Assembly (NCBI RefSeq): GCF_003013395.1
Contig: NZ_PXZM01000003.1
Location: forward strand, 496,001 to 560,000
DNA length: 64,000 nt
Origin: Brevibacillus fortis
GTDB taxonomy: Bacteria > Bacillota > Bacilli > Brevibacillales > Brevibacillaceae
Direction: 5' to 3'
Position 1 is the first letter of the stretch. Each line of letters starts with the position of its first letter. This document shows positions 33,728 through 42,371 of this stretch, one piece after another. A program made the position numbers and the translations under genes. The notes beneath the pieces were generated by a model that ran no database searches, was not told the origin of the DNA, and was given only the letters and a program-made list of their open reading frames with translations.

Positions 33728-35878
33728 TTATTTGTGTACAAATACGCTGGAAGTTTTCGCATCCCAGCCGACTTTATAACCAAGATTATCCGTAACGGTA
33801 CGGATTGGAATCATTGGCATGCCGTTTTTGAGGACAACAGGTGTTGGCAGTTGGACTTCCGTTTTGCCTACTTTTGCTGTTTTCGATCCAACTGTAAATT
33901 TCACTACTTTGGTTCCACTGATAACAGCAACATTTGTATTGTTCCATTGCGTAGTCAGTGCCAGCGCTTCTTTAAAGAATTGGGCTGGAACCATGGTCGT
34001 ATTTCCATCTGCAATGTAAGGAGCTACAGAGAGAGGATACGTTTTGCCATGCAGTGTGAAGTTTGCCGTATTTACTTTAAAGGAAGCCGAGTTCGTAGGA
34101 ATAACCGTCGATGGTTGTTGCGGCTGTTGTGGTGTTGGCGTTACAGGCTTCGTTTGAGGCGAAGGCATACCTACACCAACAGCACGCGCGAACAGCAAAC
34201 CTCTTTCTTCGGAAGTAAATACGCTGATGCTATATGTGTTTTTCACAGCAGGGTTTACGATGTTCGCCGCTGGATTGATCACGACATTAGCGTTTGTTGC
34301 CGCCGGAATATCCTGAGATGGATAAATCAGAACGTTTTGTCCACGAACAGCAACGAAATTCGCACCTACACCATTCACAGAAATATTAGCTGGTGCGATA
34401 TAAGCCGGCACCTTGTAGCCTACTGGGAATACGATCTCGACGAAATCGCGCTGCTTTTGCAGACCAACACCCAATCCTTTGATTGCCACATTTACACCCG
34501 TTTGCTTGCCAAGTGCATTTTGCGTCAACGCGATTGTCGCGGTGCTGTTGTTCGTAGTTGTATTTGGAACAGGTACTGGATTAGTCGGGTTAGTTGGGTT
34601 GGTTGGCGTCGGGTTCACAGAAGAGCCACCGATGCTGAAGGATTTGGATTCCAAGGTTCTTCCGGAAACAGTAGCCTTCAACGTATAGCTGCCAGCCGAT
34701 TTAGGATTCGAAATCCACGCCCCGTAAGTAACTTCAACCTTCACTTTGCTCGTCGCTTTGAAGCCGGTTGGCGCAACCAAGGCAATTTTGTTCCCGATTG
34801 CAGTTGCTTTCTTCGCTGATTTTCCATTGAGCAAGAAGTCTGAAGCTGTCAAAATACCCGGTACCATATCAGACGACGGGAACTCGAGAATCAGTTCTCC
34901 ATCTTCTTTCAACTCTTTGCTGCCGAAGTCAGCATCAAATGTGTAGCTAGTGCGCGCTCCTGCCCCTGGATCAGACAGATTTACCGTAAAGCTGTCGGAA
35001 GCGCTGCTATTGCTGGAGCCGTTTTTCGTAATTTCGAATTCATCTGACTCATATGTCGTACCATCGTATTTCACTTTGAAAACATATTTGTCGCCGGAAC
35101 TAGGATTCTCAATGCCAGCAGATTTGTCAAACTCCAGCGTAATGTAATCATCTGAGTCTGCTCCACTCGGAATCTTGATATCTACCGAGCTGCCGCTAAT
35201 GCTGACGGATTTCGCTGTCGTACCGTTTACTTTTACATCGTCTTCATCAATGCTCGAAGGCAACATGCCTTTCTCCGGGAAAGTGACGGTAATGGTGGAG
35301 TTCGTCTCCAGCTCATCACTACCACTCAGAGAAATTTTGCCGAGTTTGAGGCTTACTTTTTCGCCTGCTGCTTTGCTGCTCAATGTTACGCTGTAATCGT
35401 TTTTGGACTTGCTACTACTGCTGGAGCTGCTTTTTTTGATCTCCACTTCGTCTGTGTCAGAGCTCTCATTTTCGGTTTCTACGCTTACATCATATGTACC
35501 CTTATCGTCAGGATTTGTGATCCCGCTTTTAATGGTAAACGAGATTTTATCTCCGGAATCAAAATCCTCATCCACCGTGATAATTACTTCATTGTCATCT
35601 ACTTCAACTTTTTTGACATCTATACCGGAAATATCTTTCTTACTGATTTTATCATCCACATCGAAATCATCGTCGAAATCAACCGTGATGGTATCTCCGC
35701 TCGACAGGTCTTCTTCTAGCGTGAATTTAATATCATAGTCACTTTCTTTCCCGGCACCATCGTTGTCAGCTGATACATCCAATTTTTCGACAGCATATGC
35801 TTGCGGTACTGCAACAAAAGGTGTAGCGGCCAGCGCTGATGCCAGCACTATTGGTAGTGCTTTTTTACTTTTCTCCAT
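33728..35878 (-). CDS. Secreted four-repeat surface protein with C-terminal copper-amine-oxidase N-like domain
   Basis: A 716-residue exported protein. A signal peptide (1-29, ending QAYAVEK) is followed by four Ig-like repeats of about 100-125 residues (about 32-135, 160-285, 293-400 and 445-565). Each repeat has a GDTITVDF/ITVTFP-type strand, a VNG turn and a closing GI-NP-GTY segment. The first repeat is very acidic. Linkers are serine-rich (KKSSSSSSSKSK) or Pro/Thr/Asn-rich (PTPTNPTNPTNPVPVP). The last about 115 residues match the copper amine oxidase N-terminal domain (PF07833 type: VPAQFFKEAL, PMIPIRTVTDNLGYKVGWD), a common wall-associated module in Brevibacillus and Paenibacillus. No S-layer-homology domain or LPXTG was seen. 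GGGAGG precedes the ATG. Confidence 0.85.
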   Translation of the reverse strand: MEKSKKALPIVLASALAATPFVAVPQAYAVEKLDVSADNDGAGKESDYDIKFTLEEDLSSGDTITVDFDDDFDVDDKISKKDISGIDVKKVEVDDNEVIITVDEDFDSGDKISFTIKSGITNPDDKGTYDVSVETENESSDTDEVEIKKSSSSSSSKSKNDYSVTLSSKAAGEKVSLKLGKISLSGSDELETNSTITVTFPEKGMLPSSIDEDDVKVNGTTAKSVSISGSSVDIKIPSGADSDDYITLEFDKSAGIENPSSGDKYVFKVKYDGTTYESDEFEITKNGSSNSSASDSFTVNLSDPGAGARTSYTFDADFGSKELKEDGELILEFPSSDMVPGILTASDFLLNGKSAKKATAIGNKIALVAPTGFKATSKVKVEVTYGAWISNPKSAGSYTLKATVSGRTLESKSFSIGGSSVNPTPTNPTNPTNPVPVPNTTTNNSTATIALTQNALGKQTGVNVAIKGLGVGLQKQRDFVEIVFPVGYKVPAYIAPANISVNGVGANFVAVRGQNVLIYPSQDIPAATNANVVINPAANIVNPAVKNTYSISVFTSEERGLLFARAVGVGMPSPQTKPVTPTPQQPQQPSTVIPTNSASFKVNTANFTLHGKTYPLSVAPYIADGNTTMVPAQFFKEALALTTQWNNTNVAVISGTKVVKFTVGSKTAKVGKTEVQLPTPVVLKNGMPMIPIRTVTDNLGYKVGWDAKTSSVFVHK

Positions 35879-36078
35879 GTTTTTCCTCCCATATTTACCG
35901 TTAATCTGGAAAATCTCTCTAGCAGGTCGCTACCAGTCTACCACAAATGCTATCTGGTGGGAATCTCTTCTAGATCATTTATGAGACTTACTGGCTCCAA
36001 ATGGTAAGACGAAGATGTCTCAGAAAAAGTTACATGCGTAACGATCGAATTGGAAAATTTTTTTTGCGATTATTTCAT

Positions 36079-36109
36079 CAAAAAACCAGGTCTTTATTTG
36101 ACCTGGTTT
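36079..36109 (-). terminator. Terminator of the bkd operon
   Basis: AAACCAGGTC/GACCTGGTTT stem, 7-nt loop, followed by TTTT on the minus strand, 11 nt after the bkdB stop. Confidence 0.92.
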
Positions 36110-36119
36110 CGATGACACC

Positions 36120-37457
36120 TTAGTACAGCTTGGTATCCGGCCCTACATTCTCAAGCTTTTGCTTAACACTTTGCAGGAATCGCCCACAAATCAGACCATC
36201 CAGCACGCGATGATCCAAGGACATGCACAGATTGACCATCGAACGCACTGCGATCATGTCGTTTATCACGACAGGGCGTTTCACAATGGACTCGACACTA
36301 AGAATCGCAGCTTGTGGAGCATTGATAATCGGCTGTGACAAAACAGAGCCAAAAGAACCTGTGTTGTTAACCGTAAAGGTTCCGCCCGTCATATCATCCA
36401 TCGTCAATTTCCCTGCACGAGTGCGCGCTGCCAGATCGTCGACTGCCTTTGCGATACCCAGAATCGATTTTTGGTCAGCATGCTTAATCACAGGAACATA
36501 GAGAGCATCTTCCGTGGCTACTGCGATAGAGATGTTGATGTCCTTTTTCACAATGATTTTGTCATGTGCCCATGTGGAATTGATCATCGGATACTCTTTC
36601 AACGCTTCCACGACCGCTTTGATGAAGAACGGCAGGAAAGTGAGGTTGAGTCCTTCTTTTTTCGCAAATTCGCCTTTTGCCTGATTGCGGAAGTTAACCA
36701 GATTGGTCACGTCTACTTCGACCATCGTCCAAGCATGTGGAGCTTCATGTTTGCTCTGTACCATCCGGTTTGCAATCGTACGACGAATGGACGTTACAGG
36801 TACAACCTGATCACCGCTTGCAACTGGAATATCTACTGGAGCAGCAGGAGTGGAAGGTGGTGCTGACGGTGCAGGTGTTGGAGCGACAGTAGATGGTTCG
36901 ACTGCTGCCACGGGAGCCTGCGCAACCGTTTCCTTCACTGTCTCAGCTGGCTTTTGTCCGCCGGCGTCGATAATCGCTTGAACATCTTTGCGTGTAATAC
37001 GACCGCCTGCTCCTGTCCCTACAACTCGGGACAAATCAATGCCATGTTGCTGTGAGAGCATGACAACAGCAGGTGAATAACGTTGTTTTGGTCCATCAGC
37101 GATTGGCGCTTGCTGAATGGATACAGCCGGCGTAGCTGCCTTTGGCTGCTCAGTTGCAGGTGCTTGTGGAACTGGTATTTCTGTCGTGCTAACAGGTGTT
37201 GCAGCAGAACCTTCCGCTCCACTTTCTTCTATATAGAGAATCAATGTGCCGACAGCGACTGTCTCACCTTCTGGCACGACGATCTCAGTGACGCGTCCTG
37301 AAACGGTAGAAGGAACCTCTGCGTTTACTTTATCCGTCGTCACTTCGGCCAGTGAGTCGTATTTCTTGACTGTGTCGCCTACATTGACCAACCATTTGCT
37401 AATGGTGCCCTCGGTCACGCTCTCTCCGAGCTGGGGCATAAGTACTTTCGTTGCCAT
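36120..37457 (-). CDS. bkdB: Branched-chain alpha-keto acid dehydrogenase, E2 acyltransferase
   Basis: A 445-residue dihydrolipoamide acyltransferase. The lipoyl domain (about 1-78) has the modified lysine in VTTDKVNAEVPS near residue 44. An Ala/Pro-rich linker leads to the E1/E3-binding domain (about 120-155: RYSPAVVMLSQQHGIDLSRV). Another linker follows, then the catalytic domain (about 210-440) with GGTFTVNNTGSFGS and the active-site SLDHRVLDG. It passes the branched acyl group to CoA. The ATG at 37457 has GAGGAGG upstream; a frame open to 37586 is read-through in front of it. Confidence 0.96.
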   Translation of the reverse strand: MATKVLMPQLGESVTEGTISKWLVNVGDTVKKYDSLAEVTTDKVNAEVPSTVSGRVTEIVVPEGETVAVGTLILYIEESGAEGSAATPVSTTEIPVPQAPATEQPKAATPAVSIQQAPIADGPKQRYSPAVVMLSQQHGIDLSRVVGTGAGGRITRKDVQAIIDAGGQKPAETVKETVAQAPVAAVEPSTVAPTPAPSAPPSTPAAPVDIPVASGDQVVPVTSIRRTIANRMVQSKHEAPHAWTMVEVDVTNLVNFRNQAKGEFAKKEGLNLTFLPFFIKAVVEALKEYPMINSTWAHDKIIVKKDINISIAVATEDALYVPVIKHADQKSILGIAKAVDDLAARTRAGKLTMDDMTGGTFTVNNTGSFGSVLSQPIINAPQAAILSVESIVKRPVVINDMIAVRSMVNLCMSLDHRVLDGLICGRFLQSVKQKLENVGPDTKLY

Positions 37458-37477
37458 AATCCTTGGTCCTCCTCGCC

Positions 37478-38461
37478 TTAAAAGTTGGCCAGCTCGCGCA
37501 TTGCTTCCAATACTTTTTCCGGGTTCAGCATAAAGTATTTTTCCATCGGCGGGCTGTATGGCATAGCCGGCACATCTGGACCGCAAAGTCGTTTAATCGG
37601 TGCATCCAAATCGAACAGGCAATGCTCCGCTACAATGGCAGCTACCTCACCGCCAACGCCGCCTTCTTTGTTGTCCTCGTGTACGATCAATACTTTGCCT
37701 GTCTTCGAAGCTGCTTCTACAATCGCTTCTTTGTCCAACGGATACAGTGTGCGCAAATCGAGAACATGCGCGCTGATCCCTTCTTGTGCGAGCTTTTCCG
37801 CAGCTTGCAGGCAGAAGTGCAGAGTCAAACCATAGGAGATGACAGTGATGTCTGTACCCTCTCGCTTAACGTCTGCTTTGCCAATTGGCAGCACATAGTC
37901 GTCTTCAGGCACTTCGCCCTTGATCAAACGATAGCAACGCTTGTGCTCGAAAAAGAGCACCGGATCTTCATCGCGAATGGCTGCTTTCAGAAGACCTTTT
38001 GCGTCATAAGGTGTCGAAGGTGCCACTACTTTCAAACCAGGGGTATTCGTGAACATCGCTTCTACGGATTGCGAGTGGTACAGTGCACCGTGAACCCCTC
38101 CACCGAATGGGGCACGAATCGTGATTGGGCAATGCCAGTCGTTGTTCGAACGATAGCGCATTTTCGCCGCCTCACTGACAATTTGGTTCACAGCTGGCAT
38201 GATGAAGTCCGCAAACTGGATCTCCGCGATTGGACGCATACCATAAGCTGCCGCACCAATCCCTACACCGACAATGGCAGATTCAGCCAGTGGCGTATCA
38301 ATCACGCGCTCCTCGCCAAACTCTTCAATCAATCCGTTTGTCGCACGGAAAACCCCACCGCGTACGCCAACGTCTTCTCCGAGAATAAACACATTGGAAT
38401 CGCGACGCATTTCTTCACGCATCGCCATTGTAATTGCATCAATAAAAGAAATGACTGCCAT
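37478..38461 (-). CDS. bkdAB: Branched-chain alpha-keto acid dehydrogenase, E1 beta subunit
   Basis: A 327-residue transketolase-like subunit: FILGEDVGVRGGVFRATNGL near residue 25, DTPLAESAIVGVGIGAAAYG near 54, EIQFADFIMPAVNQIVSEAA near 78 and VLIVHEDNKEGGVGGEVAA near 230. With the alpha subunit it forms the TPP-binding E1 heterotetramer. It lies 13 nt after bkdAA and 20 nt before bkdB. Confidence 0.97.
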   Translation of the reverse strand: MAVISFIDAITMAMREEMRRDSNVFILGEDVGVRGGVFRATNGLIEEFGEERVIDTPLAESAIVGVGIGAAAYGMRPIAEIQFADFIMPAVNQIVSEAAKMRYRSNNDWHCPITIRAPFGGGVHGALYHSQSVEAMFTNTPGLKVVAPSTPYDAKGLLKAAIRDEDPVLFFEHKRCYRLIKGEVPEDDYVLPIGKADVKREGTDITVISYGLTLHFCLQAAEKLAQEGISAHVLDLRTLYPLDKEAIVEAASKTGKVLIVHEDNKEGGVGGEVAAIVAEHCLFDLDAPIKRLCGPDVPAMPYSPPMEKYFMLNPEKVLEAMRELANF

Positions 38462-38474
38462 AAAAGATCCCCCC

Positions 38475-39467
38475 TTATTCCCCGTATACGTATGTCATTG
38501 TCGATTCTGGTGTTGGATATGGCGCGTTTTCTGCGTATTCAGTGGCCTCATCCACTTCCAGCTGTACGCGGGCAAGCATATCCGCTTCCTTATGTTCGTC
38601 CAAAAGTCCGATCTCTCTCAAATAGGCAGCAAATACAATCAACGGGTCCTTTTTCTTCGCTTCTTCCACTTCTTCTCTCGTACGATACACACGATCGTCA
38701 TCGTCACTCGAGTGTGGAACAAGGCGATACATAACAGCTTCGATCAGTGTTGGCCCTTGACCACTGCGCCCACGTTCAACCGCTTCTTTCATGACACGGT
38801 ATACTTCAATCGGATCGTTTCCGTCTACACTGACTCCCGGGAAGCCGTAACCGATCGCACGGTCTGCTACACTTTCACAAGCCAACTGCTTTGTCAGTGG
38901 TACAGAGATCGCGTATTTGTTGTTTTCGCAGAAAAAGATTACCGGGAGCTTGTGGACGCCCGCAAAGTTCGCACCTTCGTGGAAGTCCCCCTGGTTGCTG
39001 GAGCCTTCTCCGAACGATGCGTACACAACAAAATCTTTTTGCTTCATTCTACCTGCCAAAGCCATACCGACAGCGTGTGGCACTTGGGTAGTCACAGGGC
39101 TTGAGCCCGACAAGATATTGTACTTCTTGCCACCGAAGTGACCTGGCATCTGTCTTCCACCGCTATTCGGATCTTCTGCCTTCGCAAATGCGGACAGCAT
39201 GCAATCACGGGCTGTTTGGCCAAAGACCAGCACCAAACCAAGATCGCGATAGTACGGGCACAAGAAATCTCTGTCTTTTTCCATCGCAAAAGCTGCCCCC
39301 ACCTGAGCTGCTTCCTGACCTTGGCAGGAAATCACGAACGGTACTTTGCCCGCACGATTCAACAGCCATTGGCGCTCGTCAATTTTTCTGGCCAATAGCA
39401 TGTAATAATACATGTCAAGGACTTGCGCATCGGTTAATCCCACTTGCTCATGCCGCTTGGTTGTCAT
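38475..39467 (-). CDS. bkdAA: Branched-chain alpha-keto acid dehydrogenase, E1 alpha subunit
   Basis: A 330-residue TPP-dependent decarboxylase subunit. The TPP motif runs from ASFGEGSSNQGDFHEGANF near residue 155 to FFCENNKYAISVPL near 190. GHFGGKKYNILSGSSPVTTQ lies near 118 and the phosphoregulatory-loop-like HSSDDDDRVYR near 270. It decarboxylates keto acids of Val, Leu and Ile and starts the route to branched fatty-acid primers. The order lpdV-bkdAA-bkdAB-bkdB is as in B. subtilis. Confidence 0.97.
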   Translation of the reverse strand: MTTKRHEQVGLTDAQVLDMYYYMLLARKIDERQWLLNRAGKVPFVISCQGQEAAQVGAAFAMEKDRDFLCPYYRDLGLVLVFGQTARDCMLSAFAKAEDPNSGGRQMPGHFGGKKYNILSGSSPVTTQVPHAVGMALAGRMKQKDFVVYASFGEGSSNQGDFHEGANFAGVHKLPVIFFCENNKYAISVPLTKQLACESVADRAIGYGFPGVSVDGNDPIEVYRVMKEAVERGRSGQGPTLIEAVMYRLVPHSSDDDDRVYRTREEVEEAKKKDPLIVFAAYLREIGLLDEHKEADMLARVQLEVDEATEYAENAPYPTPESTMTYVYGE

Positions 39468-39485
39468 CGTTACATTCCCTCCTTG

Positions 39486-40907
39486 CTAATTGTGTATCGC
39501 TTTTCCGTCGACAGCCTGAGCTGCCTCCATGATTGCTTCTGATAAGGATGGATGCGGGTGAATTGTCTGACCGATCTCCCACGGAGTCGCATCCAGTACA
39601 CGGGCCAAGCCCGCTTCGGAAATCATATCTGTCACATGTGTACCGATCATGTGAACCCCTAACAAATCATTGGTCTTGGCATCAACGACCAACTTCACAA
39701 AGCCGTCATTCTCACCGTGGATCAGTGCTTTACCCAGCGGCTTAAAGCTGAACTTGCCGATTTTCACATCATAGCCTTGTTCTTTTGCTTCTTTTTCAGT
39801 GAGTCCGACATTTGCGACTTCTGGTCGGCTATACGTACATTTCGGAACCTTGGTGTAATCCATCGGGTGCGGGTTTTGTCCAGCCATGTGCTCCACGGCG
39901 AGTATTCCTTCATGCGAAGCAACATGTGCCAATTGCAGACCGCCAATGACATCCCCAATCGCATAAATATGAGACTCTGCGGTCTGGAAAAATTCATTCA
40001 CCACAACTACGCCACGCTCAACTTTGATTTCTGTTGCTTCCAAACCAATGTTTTCTACATTCGCTTGGCGTCCTACTGATACGAGTACCTTTTCGGCTTC
40101 GAAGATTTGGACTCCATCCTTGATTTCCGCCTGAATAGAGACTTTGCCTTCCCCTTTTTCCAACGATTCAGGCAGCACCTTTGCTCCCGTCACGATGTTG
40201 ACTTTCCGCTTTTTCAACAGACGAGCCAACTCCTTACTCACTTCTTCATCCTCAAACGGCAAAATACGGTCGGCGTACTCCACAACAGTTACTTCCACAC
40301 CGAAATCATTGAGCATGGAAGCCCACTCAATCCCGATGACACCGCCACCAACGATGACAACAGAAGCTGGCAATTGCTCCCACTGCAACGCTTCATCGCT
40401 TGTTACCACATAAGAGCCGTCGATAACCAAACCGGGAAGTGTGCGTGGACGAGAACCTGTTGCAAGCAAAAGGAACCGTGGTACGATCATTTCTTGATCG
40501 CCGTTTTCCTTTTCAATACGAACAGCACCTGCCTGCGGAGAAAAAATGGAAGGCCCCATCACTCTTCCAATGCCCTCAAAGACTGTAATGCTGCCTTTTT
40601 TCATCAAGTACTGAATCCCTTTGTGAAGTTGGTCGATGATGCCTTGCTTACGCTCTTGTATTTTCGTGAAGTCATAGCCTACAGTACCAGCCGAGACTCC
40701 GTATTTGTCAGCTTCCTTCAGGGTGGAGAATACTTCTGCACTGCGCAATAGCGCTTTGGATGGGATGCAACCACGGTGCAAGCAAGTACCACCGAGCTTT
40801 TCTTTTTCCACGATTGCTACCTTCATTCCCAATTGGGAAGCGCGGATTGCTGCTACATAACCGCCGGTACCTCCCCCGAGGACGACTAGATCAAACTCTT
40901 GAGACAC
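39486..40907 (-). CDS. lpdV: Dihydrolipoyl dehydrogenase (E3) of the bkd complex
   Basis: A 473-residue FAD disulfide oxidoreductase: FAD motif VVLGGGTGGYVAAIRASQLG at residues 8-27, redox-active cysteines in GGTCLHRGCIPSKALL near 40, NAD motif VVIVGGGVIGIEWASML near 175, second FAD motif IYAIGDVIGG near 305, and the C-terminal HPHPSLSEA with the catalytic His. It reoxidises lipoyl groups. Three in-frame starts exist near 40925-40907. AAAGGAG is 8 nt before the GTG at 40907, giving MSQEFDLVVLGGG, which fits LpdV best. Confidence 0.95.
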   Translation of the reverse strand: MSQEFDLVVLGGGTGGYVAAIRASQLGMKVAIVEKEKLGGTCLHRGCIPSKALLRSAEVFSTLKEADKYGVSAGTVGYDFTKIQERKQGIIDQLHKGIQYLMKKGSITVFEGIGRVMGPSIFSPQAGAVRIEKENGDQEMIVPRFLLLATGSRPRTLPGLVIDGSYVVTSDEALQWEQLPASVVIVGGGVIGIEWASMLNDFGVEVTVVEYADRILPFEDEEVSKELARLLKKRKVNIVTGAKVLPESLEKGEGKVSIQAEIKDGVQIFEAEKVLVSVGRQANVENIGLEATEIKVERGVVVVNEFFQTAESHIYAIGDVIGGLQLAHVASHEGILAVEHMAGQNPHPMDYTKVPKCTYSRPEVANVGLTEKEAKEQGYDVKIGKFSFKPLGKALIHGENDGFVKLVVDAKTNDLLGVHMIGTHVTDMISEAGLARVLDATPWEIGQTIHPHPSLSEAIMEAAQAVDGKAIHN

Positions 40908-41046
40908 CACGATCTCTCCTTTCATTCGGAAAGCTAACTTGTGTATTTACGAGAATATGAATATTCAAAGAAAACCGTTTATGTATTCCTGACCGCCCTT
41001 TCTAGAAGAGCGGACAGGAGTATGAACTTTAATAGAAGAAACGAGA

Positions 41047-42138
41047 TTAGCGCTTGTAAACAGTCTTGCCGTTTTGCAGGAAAGTATTACGTGATCTTGC
41101 TACACTTGCAATGCGTTCTTCCGCCATACGGTCAGCAGCTTTGTAGGAAGGCACGCCATCACGTTCAGCGATTTCGTAAATTTTCAGGATGCTGTCATAG
41201 ATCGTTTCTACTTTTTTCAGTGCACGCTCGCGGTTGTAGCCTTGCAGCTCGTCTGCCACATTGATTACACCACCAGCATTGATCACGTAGTCAGGTGCGT
41301 AGATCAGACCCTTTTCGTGAATTTGGTCGCCGTGTCTTTCTTCTTTCAGCTGGTTGTTAGCTGCCCCTGCAATCACTTTTGCTTTAAAGAGTGGAATAGT
41401 GTCATCGTTAATAATCGCACCCAATGCGCAAGGAGAGAAGATATCGCACTCTACGCCAAAGATCTCGTTAACGCCTACGGCTTTGGCACCGAAATCGTTC
41501 ACTGCGCGATCTACGTTTTCTTGATTGATGTCCGTTACGATCAAATGCGCGCCTTCTTCATGCAGGTGGCGGCACAGATTGTACGCTACGTTTCCTACAC
41601 CCTGTACGGCTACCACACGACCGGAGAGAGAATCAGAACCGTAAGCCAATTTGGCAGCGGCTTTCATTCCACGGTAGACACCGTAAGCTGTTACTGGGGA
41701 TGGGTTGCCACTGGAACCGAATGCTGGAGAAACACCTGTTACGAAATCCGTTTCCAAGTGAATCATATCCATATCTGCTACTGTTGTACCTACATCCTCA
41801 GCAGTAATGTAACGGCCATTCAGTCCTTGGATATAGCGGCCGAAAGCACGGAACAGCTCTTCGCTCTTATGCTCGCGCGGATCACCGATGATAACGGCTT
41901 TACCGCCACCGATATTGAGTCCAGCTGCTGCGTTTTTGTAAGTCATCCCACGACCGAGACGCAATACGTCCACAATCGCTTCTTCTTCTGTTTTATACGG
42001 CCACATGCGCGTACCGCCGAGTGCTGGTCCTAGTGTCGTATCATGAATGCAAATGATTGCTTTTAACCCGGAATTTTCGTCTTGGCAAAATACCAATTGC
42101 TCGTAATCGTACTTTTGCATGTAATCAAAGATGTTCAC
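41047..42138 (-). CDS. bcd: Leucine dehydrogenase (branched-chain amino acid dehydrogenase)
   Basis: A 363-residue NAD-dependent dehydrogenase that deaminates Leu, Val and Ile to their keto acids, the substrates of the downstream complex. Motifs: [11 protein letters not shown] near residue 38, the catalytic lysine region [20 protein letters not shown] near 72, [12 protein letters not shown] near 114, and the NAD fold [17 protein letters not shown] near 175. GTG at 42138 with GGAGGT 7 nt upstream gives [13 protein letters not shown], the usual N terminus. It is the first gene after the sigma-54 promoter. Confidence 0.95.
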   Translation of the reverse strand: MNIFDYMQKYDYEQLVFCQDENSGLKAIICIHDTTLGPALGGTRMWPYKTEEEAIVDVLRLGRGMTYKNAAAGLNIGGGKAVIIGDPREHKSEELFRAFGRYIQGLNGRYITAEDVGTTVADMDMIHLETDFVTGVSPAFGSSGNPSPVTAYGVYRGMKAAAKLAYGSDSLSGRVVAVQGVGNVAYNLCRHLHEEGAHLIVTDINQENVDRAVNDFGAKAVGVNEIFGVECDIFSPCALGAIINDDTIPLFKAKVIAGAANNQLKEERHGDQIHEKGLIYAPDYVINAGGVINVADELQGYNRERALKKVETIYDSILKIYEIAERDGVPSYKAADRMAEERIASVARSRNTFLQNGKTVYKR

Positions 42139-42229
42139 TGAAGAAACCTCCCTAGTATCTTTCGTTTTCCGCTTAGGTAAGCAGGCGTAACAGTGGGCTC
42201 CATTTGGAGAATTTCCCGCCAAAAAGTAT

Positions 42230-42247
42230 ATGCAAAAGTCATGCCAA
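42230..42247 (-). promoter_or_regulatory. Sigma-54 (SigL) promoter of the bcd-bkd operon
   Basis: Minus-strand TTGGCATGACTTTTGCAT has the -24 GG and -12 GC with the correct spacing of the -24/-12 consensus (TTGGCAC-N5-TTGCA). Expected start is near 42218, about 80 nt before bcd. The bkdR activator gene lies directly upstream, as in the SigL-dependent bkd operon of B. subtilis. Confidence 0.9.
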
Positions 42248-42320
42248 TAATATCAAACTTATGAAAGCGCTTTATTTACAAGAACGTGGAATAAGCTTCC
42301 CGACGTCAAGTCTGCATTTT

Positions 42321-42338
42321 TTTGCATATACACGCAAA
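42321..42338. promoter_or_regulatory. Possible BkdR enhancer site 1
   Basis: TTTGC-N8-GCAAA inverted repeat, about 75-90 nt upstream of the -24 element, in the range used by sigma-54 activators. Confidence 0.45.
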
Positions 42339-42340
42339 GA

Positions 42341-42351
42341 TTTGCATGCAA
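42341..42351. promoter_or_regulatory. Possible BkdR enhancer site 2
   Basis: TTTGCATGCAA contains a perfect 10-bp palindrome TTGCATGCAA and shares the TTTGC half-site with site 1. It lies 20 nt after the bkdR stop. Confidence 0.45.
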
Positions 42352-42371
42352 CATTTTGCGTAGTTAGTTCA

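Noticed and set aside
33734..34819. 361-codon plus-strand open frame opposite the surface protein
   Set aside because: It is produced by the biased composition of the repeat gene on the other strand. It has no ribosome-binding site or recognisable domain, and the translation is rich in Arg, Cys and Trp as expected for an antisense frame.
37463..38734. 423-codon plus-strand open frame opposite bkdAB and bkdAA
   Set aside because: Antisense to two conserved genes, no Shine-Dalgarno, no protein-like motifs.
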